From a virus: DNA of 64,000 bases. Positions 37,176 through 46,279 of this stretch are shown in pieces (within the stretch, counting starts at the first letter, position 1; each line of letters starts with the position of its first letter). A program made the position numbers and the translations under genes. The notes beneath the pieces were generated by a model that saw nothing but the letters and a program-made list of their open reading frames with translations, was not told the DNA's origin and did not search any database. The stretch is from the IMG/VR virus record IMGVR_UViG_3300023175_000005, positions 124,001 to 188,000 of that record; one strand, written 5' to 3'.

Positions 37176-38170
37176 TAGAGGTACATTCAGAACCGTTTAC
37201 ATACTATACTAAAGAAGAGTTTTTTAATGCTGCGGTATTTTCTTACTTAGATAAAACTTATCCCTACGATAAAATTTATCAATATGCAAAACTCGAAGGT
37301 ACCCATGAAGCAAAAGGTATTGCTGAAAATAATTATGTTTTACCATTAGAAATTGCAGATTATGAAGACGGCATTGATGAAGGAAAACAAAAACAGTTTT
37401 ATCCTGCATTTGACACTATACTTAATGAATTGCCTAAACTAAAAAAAGTAATTTTTGGTAAAGATTTTAATCATGATAGTTTTTATGTAAATTATCATCA
37501 CGACCTTGACGGTAGTTTTATAGAAACGCACAATGATTTAAAAGACTTTAGGTGGTTGGTAACTTGTCAAATTTATTTCGATTACGGTAATCAAGGTGCT
37601 TGGACAGTAGACAAACGCGGAGAAATGCACAGTCAAGTACCTCAAAAACCTAACTTCTTTTATGCTATACCTGCTACTAATTACAGTTGGCATTGTGTAG
37701 ATGACATTGTTGATACCAAAAGATCTATATTATTTAGATTTGCTAAACGCAGACACAGAAGTGTGTTACGACCAAGTAAAAGTAAATTAGCATTTGTTAT
37801 CGATAATACAATTAAACATAGTGATAAGACTTATATTAAAATGAGTATGCGAATGGGCAATCTTACAGAAGCATGGCTTGCCTCAAAAGACTGTGAAAAT
37901 ATTTTCCATACAAAATGGAAAGATGAAGATCAAAAAGAACGATTATTATACCATCTTATAGAAAAAGGTTATGATCCGATTGTTATTCCGTCAGGTTGTT
38001 TTCCTAACAATCCGTTAAGTCCTGAACACGATGAATATAGAGTAATTCAAGAATCAGATGCTCAACAATATGATGATATGGTTTTTAGAAAAGATGATTC
38101 TGATCCTCTGTTTTGTAAAGCAGAAGAAATATTAGAAAAACATAATCCTATGGAATACGAAGACGTATGA
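37172..38170 (+). CDS. Fe(II)/2OG oxygenase-like domain plus unknown C-terminal domain
   Basis: 332 residues. Residues ~95-195 resemble a 2-oxoglutarate oxygenase: FIETHNDLKDFRWLV (His120-x-Asp122), CQIYFDYG, then YSWHCVDDIVDTKRSILFRF (His174, Arg184 or Arg189). Residues ~200-332 are a separate, unrecognised domain (KLAFVIDNTIKHSDKTYIKM, GYDPIVIPSGCFPNNPL). It may hydroxylate a glycan or peptide intermediate; the second domain could bind the substrate. ATGA overlap with the upstream gene. Confidence 0.6.
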   Translation: MIEVHSEPFTYYTKEEFFNAAVFSYLDKTYPYDKIYQYAKLEGTHEAKGIAENNYVLPLEIADYEDGIDEGKQKQFYPAFDTILNELPKLKKVIFGKDFNHDSFYVNYHHDLDGSFIETHNDLKDFRWLVTCQIYFDYGNQGAWTVDKRGEMHSQVPQKPNFFYAIPATNYSWHCVDDIVDTKRSILFRFAKRRHRSVLRPSKSKLAFVIDNTIKHSDKTYIKMSMRMGNLTEAWLASKDCENIFHTKWKDEDQKERLLYHLIEKGYDPIVIPSGCFPNNPLSPEHDEYRVIQESDAQQYDDMVFRKDDSDPLFCKAEEILEKHNPMEYEDV

Positions 38171-39492
38171 TTAAAACACTTGAAGATATGCGAAACGAAT
38201 TAGAAAAGTTAGGATTAAATCCCGATACATTCTGTTTTGCACCTTACATTAACGCTGACTTGGATCAATCCGGTTCTGTATATACATGCTACAGGGGTAG
38301 AGAACGTGTAGGCAATTGGAAGAAACAACCATTTACAAAACTGTTTAACAATGATTATTATAAAAATATTAGGAATGACCTGTATTGCGGACAAAGAAAT
38401 AAAAATTGCGTAAGTTGTTGGAATGCAGAAGATTCTAATAGTAAGTCGCCTAGAATGGATTTTTTTGGAGATTTTGAAAGACAAGTTGAAGATAAAGATG
38501 CACTTATAGATTTTATAAAAAATAATCCAGACGAATCTAGACTTACTGATCTTGAAAGGATAGAAATACGTCCTAGTAATTTATGTAATTTGCAATGTAT
38601 GCACTGCGGCCCAGGCAGTAGTACACTTTGGGTAACAAGTTTAACTGACAAAGAAACTTTTGAAATATATGAAGAAACATCTTACGATGTTGGTAAAGAA
38701 GTTGATGATTTAGATGAATCTGTTACACATAATAATATATCTAAATTATTCAAAGTTGCTCTCAATAGCGAAAGCAGATATAAAGAAGACATAAAAGAAT
38801 TACTCGCATCTGCTTCTATGATTCATTTTACAGGCGGTGAACCGTTACTTACTCCAGAACATATAGACTGGTTAGAATATATGACAAGTAAAAATCCGCA
38901 AGATCAAAAATTAGTCTATAATACAAATCTTAATGTCAAAGACATATCAAAGTATTTAAAGTATTGGATGAAGTTTAAACAAGTAGAAATTGTTTGTAGT
39001 ATAGATGCATCGTTTGACACATATGATTTTTTTAGAATGCGTGGAGATATTGAACTTGTTAAAAGCAATTTACGCAGAATTAAAGATTTCAATTTAAGTA
39101 ACATAATTCTAAAAGGCACTGTAACATTTAACATGTTTAGTGCTTTGCGTTGGACTGATATTTTAAACAATTGGTTAGAGTATGATTTATTATTTCATAC
39201 TAGTCTAGTACTAGATAATCCTGTATCTAGTTTAGAATTACCAGATTCTATTAGACAAAGATGTATAAACGAAATGCAAGACAGTATAGAAAAAGCAAAA
39301 CTGTCGACAAATAATAAAGATTTTATTGATAGGTGGGAATACTTTACAAATGATTGTTTGAATTATATGAAAAATAATTTTAACGGCCAAGAAAAATTAT
39401 CTGAAAGATCTACAAAATATATTAAACTGTGTGAACGTATTAACAATAAAAAAATGTTAGATTATTTTCCTGAACTAGAGGAATATGTTTAG
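38167..39492 (+). CDS. Radical SAM protein with N-terminal twitch-like Cys module
   Basis: 441 residues. Core Cys140, Cys144 and Cys147 (CNLQCMHC); FTGGEPLLTPEH follows. N-terminal Cys23 (TFCFAPY), Cys41 and the pair Cys81/Cys84 (CVSCW) would hold an auxiliary cluster. About 60 residues between the core Cys and GGEP are an acidic insert (GKEVDDLDESVTHNNIS). The C-terminus is CERINNKKMLDYFPELEEYV, a form of the shared tail. The stop (39490-39492) overlaps the GTG start of the next radical SAM gene. Substrate unknown. Confidence 0.87.
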   Translation: MIKTLEDMRNELEKLGLNPDTFCFAPYINADLDQSGSVYTCYRGRERVGNWKKQPFTKLFNNDYYKNIRNDLYCGQRNKNCVSCWNAEDSNSKSPRMDFFGDFERQVEDKDALIDFIKNNPDESRLTDLERIEIRPSNLCNLQCMHCGPGSSTLWVTSLTDKETFEIYEETSYDVGKEVDDLDESVTHNNISKLFKVALNSESRYKEDIKELLASASMIHFTGGEPLLTPEHIDWLEYMTSKNPQDQKLVYNTNLNVKDISKYLKYWMKFKQVEIVCSIDASFDTYDFFRMRGDIELVKSNLRRIKDFNLSNIILKGTVTFNMFSALRWTDILNNWLEYDLLFHTSLVLDNPVSSLELPDSIRQRCINEMQDSIEKAKLSTNNKDFIDRWEYFTNDCLNYMKNNFNGQEKLSERSTKYIKLCERINNKKMLDYFPELEEYV

Positions 39493-40157
39493 TGGATTAC
39501 AGAAAGTTTGAAACATTAGAATTTAGTCCTACAACTTATTGCCAAGCAAAATGTCCTTTATGTCCAAGAACAGAGTTAGATGCAAAGGACAAATTAGTAT
39601 ATAGACATTTTTCCTTAGAAACTTATAAGAAGATGGTAGACACTGCTCCGAGTGCAGTCGAAGTAATTTATTTTTGCGGAGATTATGGAGATCCATTAAT
39701 GCATCCTGATATAGAAGAAATGATAGATTATGGATGTGCTTCAGGTAAAGAAGTTCAAGTAGCAACAAACGGTGGCCTAAGACAGAAAGATTGGTATGTA
39801 AGTATTGCAAAACGTTGGAAAGATCAACTACGTTTGAATTTTGGTATAGATGGTATAACAGCAGAACAGAGTAGTAAATATAGAATTGAGGTAGATTTTA
39901 ACAGAGCGTGGGAACATATGATTGCTGCAAATGAATCAGGTGCTGTAGTATGTTGGGATTTTTTAGTGTTTACATTTAATTATAGAAGTGTACCCGAAGC
40001 TATTGAATTAGCAAGGAAAAATAAATTAGAAATGGATATAAAATTAAATACTAGAGATTGGAAGTATAAAATTGTAGACAAAGAAATGAAAGAACAAGTT
40101 TTTGCTTGGGCAAATAAAGTCAGCGAATGGAAATGGTATGACAAAGATAAAGTGTAG
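39492..40157 (+). CDS. Radical SAM core, SPASM part out of frame downstream
   Basis: 221 residues from a GTG start. Core Cys17, Cys21 and Cys24 (CQAKCPLC), then VIYFCGDYGDPLMHPD, NFGIDGITAEQS and FTFNYRSVPEAIELA as in the paralogues at 35386, 41793 and 62685. The frame stops at 40155-40157 just before the region that should hold the SPASM cysteines. These are encoded in the +1 frame from 40138. Removing one A from the AAA near 40140 would give an uninterrupted WYDKIKCRTKGIVID. Natural frameshift, programmed shift, split gene and sequencing error are all possible. Confidence 0.75.
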   Translation: MDYRKFETLEFSPTTYCQAKCPLCPRTELDAKDKLVYRHFSLETYKKMVDTAPSAVEVIYFCGDYGDPLMHPDIEEMIDYGCASGKEVQVATNGGLRQKDWYVSIAKRWKDQLRLNFGIDGITAEQSSKYRIEVDFNRAWEHMIAANESGAVVCWDFLVFTFNYRSVPEAIELARKNKLEMDIKLNTRDWKYKIVDKEMKEQVFAWANKVSEWKWYDKDKV

Positions 40158-40416
40158 GACAAAAGGTATTGTTATAGACACTGACGGACATGCATGGCCC
40201 TGTTGCTGGACACTTACTGAGCCAAGCATGTCTCCTTATCTAAAAAGTTTAGATAAAGACTGGAATTCTATTGCAAAAAATGGATTAGATGCTATAATAG
40301 ATAGTGAAGCATTCAGTAAACATTTTAACACTGAAGGTTGGGAAACAGATCCTGATCCTATATGCAAAAAATTTTGTAAAGCGATAAACAATGAATACAA
40401 AACACACAAAGATTAG
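40138..40416 (+). CDS. Detached SPASM-like C-terminal domain
   Basis: 92 residues if read from ATG 40138 (the frame is open further upstream). KCRTKGIVIDTDGHAWPCCW followed by PICKKFCKAI is the SPASM-type ending that the three paralogues carry fused to their radical SAM core. It overlaps the end of the 39492 core gene by 20 bases and the next radical SAM gene by 26. No strong ribosome site precedes the ATG, which makes independent translation doubtful and a frameshifted single gene more likely. Confidence 0.6.
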   Translation: MTKIKCRTKGIVIDTDGHAWPCCWTLTEPSMSPYLKSLDKDWNSIAKNGLDAIIDSEAFSKHFNTEGWETDPDPICKKFCKAINNEYKTHKD

Positions 40417-41815
40417 CGACACATTTTGTTTATTACCTTGGGTGCATCTAAGCACAAGACCAGACGGTAGTATGAGAGTATGCTGCACAGCAAATGCAAG
40501 TTCAGTTGGTGCAACAAATGATAAAGAACACGGGGGCCAAGTAGGCATTCTTAAGGATGATGAAGGACGTCCTAACAATTTAAATGTAAGTGATTTTCAA
40601 AGTGCTTGGAACAGCACATACATGAAGAATGTACGTAAGCAAATGCTTGCTGGTGAAAAGCCACCTAGTTGTTTAAAATGTTTTAAAGAAGAAGCAGCAG
40701 GTCATCGTAGTAAACGTATGTGGGAAACAGACTACTGGAGTCAGCGTGTTGATGTAGATAAGATACTACAAGAAACAAATGAAGACGGCAGTGTGCCACC
40801 TAATCTAGCGTATATTGATTTACGTTTCGGAACAAAATGTCAACTTGCATGTGTAATGTGTTCACCGCATGATAGTTCAGGTTGGATTAAAGATTGGAAG
40901 GCAATTTTTCCTGCTGTTAAAAATGAGTCTCTCAAAGAAATTATGCAATGGGAAAACAAAGGCAGTACAAACGGAAGTAGTTACAACTGGCACAAACAAA
41001 ATCCTGTGTTTTGGGAGCAATTCTATGAACAAATGCCGAGTATGCAGCAGATTTATTTTGCCGGTGGCGAGAGTCTTATTATCGAGGAACACTATGAAAT
41101 ACTTGAACATGCAATTAAAATGGGTTATGCAAAAGATCTTGAACTACGTTATAACTCAAATGGAGTTGAATGGAGAGAAGATTTATTTGATTTATGGCGA
41201 GAATTCAAACTTGTGCGTTTTCACTATTCGATAGATAGTATTAAAGAAATGAATAGTTATATTCGTTATCCAAGCGAATGGAAACGTCAAGAAGAAGTGT
41301 TTCGTATTTTAGATACACAAACTAGTAATAATGTAGAAGTTACTATTGCATGTGCAGTTCAAGCACTTAATGTATATTATCTTCCTGACTTTATTCAATG
41401 GAAACTAGAACAAGGTTTTAAGAAAATAAACATGTGGCCATTTGGCGCAGGTGGCATTAGTCAGCATTTTGTATATTGGCCTGCCCATTTAAATGTAAAA
41501 GTTTTGCCTAAATGGTTTAAAGAAGAATGTAGACGCAAGTACGAATCATGGTATCCTTGGTGGGAAGAAAACTGGGAACTTGGTATTCCTAGATGGCACA
41601 AAGGTAAAGTTACGTATGAACAATTCCGTAGTGCAGAATACGGAATTAAACGTCTTAATGGTATTTTAAGTTTTATGGAAAGTGAAGACTGGAGTAGACG
41701 CTTACCAGAAATGAAAGAATTTTTAGATTTGTGCGATCGCCAACGTGGCATAACATTTGCAGAAACTTTTCCTGAAATGAAAGATATATTCGATGTTTCA
41801 TTTGAAACACAGTGA
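40391..41815 (+). CDS. Radical SAM protein with N-terminal twitch-like Cys module (GGES variant)
   Basis: 474 residues. Core Cys150, Cys154 and Cys157 (CQLACVMC). The N-terminal module has TFCLLPWVHLSTRPDGSMRV, then Cys31/Cys32 and Cys94/Cys97 (CLKCFKEE), with Cys13 at the start. The usual GGEP is GGES (FAGGESLIIEEHYE). The C-terminus is DRQRGITFAETFPEMKDIF. The C-terminal ~140 residues are Trp-rich (YESWYPWWEENWELG). The LPW...CC pattern is closest to the 49441 protein. The gene overlaps both neighbours by more than 20 bases. Substrate unknown. Confidence 0.87.
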   Translation: MNTKHTKISDTFCLLPWVHLSTRPDGSMRVCCTANASSVGATNDKEHGGQVGILKDDEGRPNNLNVSDFQSAWNSTYMKNVRKQMLAGEKPPSCLKCFKEEAAGHRSKRMWETDYWSQRVDVDKILQETNEDGSVPPNLAYIDLRFGTKCQLACVMCSPHDSSGWIKDWKAIFPAVKNESLKEIMQWENKGSTNGSSYNWHKQNPVFWEQFYEQMPSMQQIYFAGGESLIIEEHYEILEHAIKMGYAKDLELRYNSNGVEWREDLFDLWREFKLVRFHYSIDSIKEMNSYIRYPSEWKRQEEVFRILDTQTSNNVEVTIACAVQALNVYYLPDFIQWKLEQGFKKINMWPFGAGGISQHFVYWPAHLNVKVLPKWFKEECRRKYESWYPWWEENWELGIPRWHKGKVTYEQFRSAEYGIKRLNGILSFMESEDWSRRLPEMKEFLDLCDRQRGITFAETFPEMKDIFDVSFETQ

Positions 41816-42809
41816 TATATTCACGTTACAAATAGAATTTACATCTTATTGTAATGCTAGTTGTGGTAGTTGTGATCGCAACATCGATGGCGGCAAAATA
41901 AATCCTAGACTTAAACTAAAACACTTTCCGGTAAGAGCTTGGCACAGTTTATGTAAGTCTAATTTGTCAACTGTTAAAGAAATAGTGTTTAATGGATCAG
42001 TAGGTGATTTTCAAATGCATCCTAGTGCATTAGAAATGATTAATTATCTTGCCGAAACTAATCCACACTTATATGTTGTTATTCATACAAACGGTAGTGC
42101 AAGAAATAAAGAATGGTGGTATTCTTTAGGTAAAACATTACAAAAGTTTAAAGCACATGACTTAATTTTCAGTATTGATGGATTGGAAGATACTAATCAT
42201 ATTTACAGACGAGGAGTAAACTGGCACAAAGTTATAGAAAACGCTACTTCTTTTATCGAGTCTGGTGCTAATGCTGTATGGAGAACGATTGTTTTTGATT
42301 ACAATTTGCATCAAATAGAAGAAATAAGTAATACAGCAAAAAAACTTGGTTTTGTAGGCTTTCAAGTTAACAGATCTTGTGTAAAAGAAATTGATATGGT
42401 TGAATATAAGAGTTATACTGCAACTAAAATCAAAGGTATCGATTTTCAAACTGTAAAAGAATTACAAAAATTCAACTACAAAACTGTGTCAGTAGATATA
42501 GGAGATCAACCTACTTTTAAAACTGTATGTCCTTGGATGAAAAGAGGTGAAATACAAATAAGCGAAACTGGTCATGTATGGCCGTGTTGTTATAGTTTAA
42601 AATCTATGACATACGAAAATGAACAATACAATGATTTAAAAGAATTTATACATGCACCAGATTTATACGGACAAAATTTTAATAGTTTAAATAGTTTTAC
42701 ATTACAAGAAATATTAGAGCATACTTTTTTCAAAGACACTTTGCCAAAAAAAATTACTAATAACGAAATAGGCGAATGTAATAAATGTTCAGAAAGGGAA
42801 TTTTTTTGA
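41793..42809 (+). CDS. Radical SAM/SPASM-type protein
   Basis: 338 residues. Core Cys20, Cys24 and Cys27 (CNASCGSC). FNGSVGDFQMHP stands in the GGEP position. FSIDGLEDTNHIYRRGVNW and FDYNLHQIEEISNTAK match the 35386 and 62685 paralogues. The C-terminal SPASM-like part has TVCPWMKRG, ETGHVWPCCYS and a final CNKCSE. The family resemblance to the split 39492/40138 gene shows what that gene should look like when intact. Its stop overlaps the TTG start of the next gene. Confidence 0.86.
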   Translation: MFHLKHSDIFTLQIEFTSYCNASCGSCDRNIDGGKINPRLKLKHFPVRAWHSLCKSNLSTVKEIVFNGSVGDFQMHPSALEMINYLAETNPHLYVVIHTNGSARNKEWWYSLGKTLQKFKAHDLIFSIDGLEDTNHIYRRGVNWHKVIENATSFIESGANAVWRTIVFDYNLHQIEEISNTAKKLGFVGFQVNRSCVKEIDMVEYKSYTATKIKGIDFQTVKELQKFNYKTVSVDIGDQPTFKTVCPWMKRGEIQISETGHVWPCCYSLKSMTYENEQYNDLKEFIHAPDLYGQNFNSLNSFTLQEILEHTFFKDTLPKKITNNEIGECNKCSEREFF

Positions 42810-43993
42810 GTAAGAACAGTTGTGTATTACCATGGAAGCATATGGCATTAGGTGCTGAGAACGGGAAGCCTACTGTTTTGCCGTGTTGCAGATTTAAGGC
42901 ATTTGGAGAAAGTGAATTTAAAGAATATAAGTTTTTACCACCAGAGGAAGCAGTTAATCACCCAGAATACTTTCAAAAAATTAGAGATAAAATGAAAGCA
43001 GGTGAAAAATTGCCTGAATGTGTTAAATGTTGGGAAGAAGAAAAACTTGGCGGTCGCAATATGCGTATGCACTTTAACCAACTTTACGGCTATATAGAAG
43101 ATAAATTTGAACTAGATTACTTAGAAGTGTTTTTAAGTAATCATTGTAATCTTGCATGTAGAATGTGTAATGTAGATGAAAGCACAACGTGGGCAAGATT
43201 ATATAATGCTGCATGGAAAGATGCTCCTAGAACAGACAGCATGATGCATCATGTACCAGATCATTATTATAATCAAGGTGCCAAGGTTAAACCAGAAGTA
43301 AACACAGTACGTGACTTTGATTTAACAAAATTTAACAAACCAACAATGATTAAAATACTCGGAGGCGAACCCTTTATGTCTCCTGAACATTCGCCTTTTT
43401 TACAAGACCTAGCAAAATACGATGATTTATCCGATGTATCTATAGTCTATCATACAAATGCAACTAAATTTCCTACAAAGGAAGATATTGAAGTTTGGAA
43501 AAAATGTAAAAGTGTTGAATTATGCTTTTCGATTGATGGCTATGGTTATGGTAATGATTACAATCGTACACTAAGCAATTGGAATGAAATTGAAGAAAAT
43601 GTAAAAAAGTATTTAGATTTAGATGCTAATTTAATTTTTAGTGTTCATAGTTGTTTAAGTGTATTTTCTATTTGGAGTTTTAACGAATTATCTAAATGGG
43701 TACAAAGTATTATACACAAAGACAAGCATTCTATAGATTGTATAAGATGGCCGGAATATACTTCTATTGGTACAATGCCAGAAGAGTATAAGCAACACCT
43801 AATAGATAAAATGGAAACTTGGGATAACGTCCAGCCCTTTCATAAACGTGCAATAATGCAAGGACTTAAAGGTGGCGAGACAGATTTAGAGTTATGGAAC
43901 GAACTTCTAGAACGGTCAGCGGAAATGGATGCCGTAACAGGATTAGACTATAAGAAGGTTTTACCTATTGACAATAAAGGAAATTTATGTTAG
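42806..43993 (+). CDS. Radical SAM protein with N-terminal twitch-like Cys module
   Basis: 395 residues from TTG 42806, chosen because AAAGGG at 42793-42798 is well spaced and the family N-terminus (SKNSCVLPWKHM) begins there. ATG 42785 would add seven residues. Core Cys114, Cys118 and Cys121 (CNLACRMC); KILGGEPFMSPEH follows. N-terminal Cys6, Cys27/Cys28 and the pair Cys72/Cys75 (CVKCWEEEKLGGR). CFSIDGYGYGNDYNR is the barrel strand that follows. The shared FPEM-type tail is not evident here. Substrate unknown. Confidence 0.86.
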   Translation: MSKNSCVLPWKHMALGAENGKPTVLPCCRFKAFGESEFKEYKFLPPEEAVNHPEYFQKIRDKMKAGEKLPECVKCWEEEKLGGRNMRMHFNQLYGYIEDKFELDYLEVFLSNHCNLACRMCNVDESTTWARLYNAAWKDAPRTDSMMHHVPDHYYNQGAKVKPEVNTVRDFDLTKFNKPTMIKILGGEPFMSPEHSPFLQDLAKYDDLSDVSIVYHTNATKFPTKEDIEVWKKCKSVELCFSIDGYGYGNDYNRTLSNWNEIEENVKKYLDLDANLIFSVHSCLSVFSIWSFNELSKWVQSIIHKDKHSIDCIRWPEYTSIGTMPEEYKQHLIDKMETWDNVQPFHKRAIMQGLKGGETDLELWNELLERSAEMDAVTGLDYKKVLPIDNKGNLC

Positions 43994-44019
43994 TATAGTA
44001 CTAATAATGGAGAACTATA

Positions 44020-45066
44020 TTGGCAACTTTTACCGAATTTCAAAAACTTACTGATATCATTGTAGGCGGCACTTATAACGCTGAAGATTTTAATGATGTT
44101 CCTGACTCAAATGCAAGAGATTTACTAAAACGTGTAAATGAAGAAACTGCTGAAGACTTAGAATCTTTAGTAAAAATACTTGAAGATTTAGATGTTACAG
44201 TACACCGTCCTAATAATCTAATGCAATATAGTTGGGATAAAGCAACTGTACAAACGCCATGGTTTGGTAGTCATTTTCCTAACCATCCACTTATGCCAAG
44301 AGATGTGTTAGGTGTGTTTGGCAACACTATTGTAGAGCACTATACAGCAAGCGGTGGTAGATTTTTTGAGAATCTTGCATATACTGACATTAGTAGACAA
44401 TTCTATAATAATGGTTATAGATGGTTAAGTATGCCTATGGCAAAACTTACAAGCAAAGCACCTCCATATAATGAAAACGATCAAATTATGTTTCATGCTG
44501 CAAACATTATTAAGTGTGGTAAAGATTTGTTTCATTCTCAAAGTGGTAATAAAGATCTTAAAAAAGGCAAAGGTACCGATGTTGGATTAGACTGGCTGAA
44601 AAAAGAACTAGGCGATGAGTTTAGATGGAACGAAGTTGCTGTCGGCGGACACTGTGACGGCAAGATTGCACTATTAAAGCCGGGTGTACTAATGACATGG
44701 AATAAAAAATGGATACCAGAAAAATTACAAAACTGGGATATTATTGAAGTGTCTAGCGAAACAGAACTTCCAGACGAATTTGATAAAATGCGTAAGCAAC
44801 GTTTTTACAAAGACTTTATTGATGAATATTTTAGTCATTGGACAGGTTACGTAGATGAAACAGTTTTTGATGTAAATGTGTTAAGTGTGTCTGAAGATTA
44901 TGTTATTTGCACTGGCACAAACAAAGAAGCATTTGCAAGAATGGAAAAACAAGGTATTACACCTATCTACTGGAACTTTAGACACCAGTATTTTTGGGAT
45001 GGCGGTGTGCATTGTGTAACACAAGACTTAGCAAGACAAGGTTCTCAGGAGGACTACTTTGCTTAG
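44020..45066 (+). CDS. Amidinotransferase-like protein, catalytic Asp changed to His
   Basis: 348 residues, TTG start preceded by a GGAGA site, in one of the few gaps of the array (26 bases). It is a paralogue of the 28260 protein: LMPRDVLGVFGN, MFHAANIIKCGKDL, AVGGHCDGKIALLKPG with His211, and GGVHCVTQDLARQG with Cys332. The Asp of the AGAT triad (FDAAN in the paralogue) is His159 here (FHAAN). The Cys and the His-x-Asp are kept. It may transfer a different group, use other chemistry, or be a partner subunit. It overlaps the next gene by eight bases. Confidence 0.75.
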   Translation: MATFTEFQKLTDIIVGGTYNAEDFNDVPDSNARDLLKRVNEETAEDLESLVKILEDLDVTVHRPNNLMQYSWDKATVQTPWFGSHFPNHPLMPRDVLGVFGNTIVEHYTASGGRFFENLAYTDISRQFYNNGYRWLSMPMAKLTSKAPPYNENDQIMFHAANIIKCGKDLFHSQSGNKDLKKGKGTDVGLDWLKKELGDEFRWNEVAVGGHCDGKIALLKPGVLMTWNKKWIPEKLQNWDIIEVSSETELPDEFDKMRKQRFYKDFIDEYFSHWTGYVDETVFDVNVLSVSEDYVICTGTNKEAFARMEKQGITPIYWNFRHQYFWDGGVHCVTQDLARQGSQEDYFA

Positions 45067-46279
45067 TAACTATAACTGCATTGCGCCGTTTAAATGCGTT
45101 GCTATTGATTATGATGGCAATGTAAAGCCTGATGCAATTTATAAAGTTCCACTAGGTAATTTGAACAATAATTCTTTAGTGGAAATATGGAATGACAATC
45201 CTTGGACACAACTAAGGAAAGATCATTCACAGTTTCAACAAAACAAAGGCTGTGAAAAGTGTTATAAAAAAGAAGAACTAAGTGGACACAGTCGTAGATT
45301 GTTTTTTGAAACACTATTTGTTGACCGAGCAACTTGTTACAATAATAAACCTATAGTAACAGATATTAACACACCTAGTTTTTTAATGCTTGATGTTATT
45401 CCTAGTAACAAGTGCAATTTAAAATGTATACATTGTAGCGGTGCAGTTAGTACAGCATGGGTTGCAGATGAAAAAAAATTATTAAAAAACAAAACAGGTT
45501 ATTGGAGAAACAGCGATTACGGACATTTTGTATTAGATGATTCTGTTATAGACAACGTTTTTGCTGATACTAGTGTATTTGAAGATTTGTGTTATGTTGC
45601 TATACGTGGCGGTGAACCAATGTATGAGCCTAAAAATAGAGCAATTTTACAAAAGTTAATTGACTTGGGACTTAACAAACAAGTTACTATTGATATAAGC
45701 ACAAATGCTACAGTAGATGATGAGCAATTGTTTGATCATTTACGACAGTTTAAAAGTCTTATATTTTATATTAGTATAGAAGGTACAGGAGAACTGTATA
45801 ATTATACAAGAGGCGGCAATAATTATGATATATCTGTTGTTGAGAACATGATCGAAAAACTAAAAACATTTGATAACCTTGAAGAAGTGTGTATAACATT
45901 TACAACAATGGCTGCAAATGTATTTGCAATTAGAGATGCATGGAATTTTGTTCAAAAGTATAAAGATTTTTGTAGTTTTAGTTTTTCAAATACAGTTGTT
46001 AATCCTGCTTATCTTAGTTTAGATGTGTTAAGTGCAGAAATGAAAGAACAAGCAGCATCTATGATTGAAGACATAGACGATAAAATAAAATGGCCAGGCC
46101 AAGATAATTATTATTCTGTAGGTATAAGCAAATTGGCACAACAACTTAAAAAACCAGAACATGCAGAACAACAAAAATTGTGGAAATATTTCAAAGAATA
46201 CATTGTTGATTTAGATAAAATAAGAAATACAGACTTTATTAGTGCTGCTCCGCAATTTAAGGAGTATTGGAATGAGTAA
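45059..46279 (+). CDS. Radical SAM protein with reduced N-terminal twitch-like module
   Basis: 406 residues from a TTG start; CAGGAGGA at 45046-45053 is a strong ribosome site. Core Cys119, Cys123 and Cys126 (CNLKCIHC); IRGGEPMYEPKNR follows. The N-terminus has Cys7 (NCIAPFKC), but the usual CC is replaced by DGNVKPDAIYK; the pair Cys65/Cys68 (CEKCYKKEE) remains. SIEGTGELYNYTRGGNNYD is like the 60847 protein. The C-terminus is LDKIRNTDFISAAPQFKEYW. The auxiliary cluster may therefore have one fewer Cys ligand. Substrate unknown. Confidence 0.85.
   Translation: MLSNYNCIAPFKCVAIDYDGNVKPDAIYKVPLGNLNNNSLVEIWNDNPWTQLRKDHSQFQQNKGCEKCYKKEELSGHSRRLFFETLFVDRATCYNNKPIVTDINTPSFLMLDVIPSNKCNLKCIHCSGAVSTAWVADEKKLLKNKTGYWRNSDYGHFVLDDSVIDNVFADTSVFEDLCYVAIRGGEPMYEPKNRAILQKLIDLGLNKQVTIDISTNATVDDEQLFDHLRQFKSLIFYISIEGTGELYNYTRGGNNYDISVVENMIEKLKTFDNLEEVCITFTTMAANVFAIRDAWNFVQKYKDFCSFSFSNTVVNPAYLSLDVLSAEMKEQAASMIEDIDDKIKWPGQDNYYSVGISKLAQQLKKPEHAEQQKLWKYFKEYIVDLDKIRNTDFISAAPQFKEYWNE

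Noticed and set aside
40869-41234. 121-codon + frame inside a radical SAM gene
   Set aside because: Out-of-frame shadow; the overlapping frame has the radical SAM motifs.
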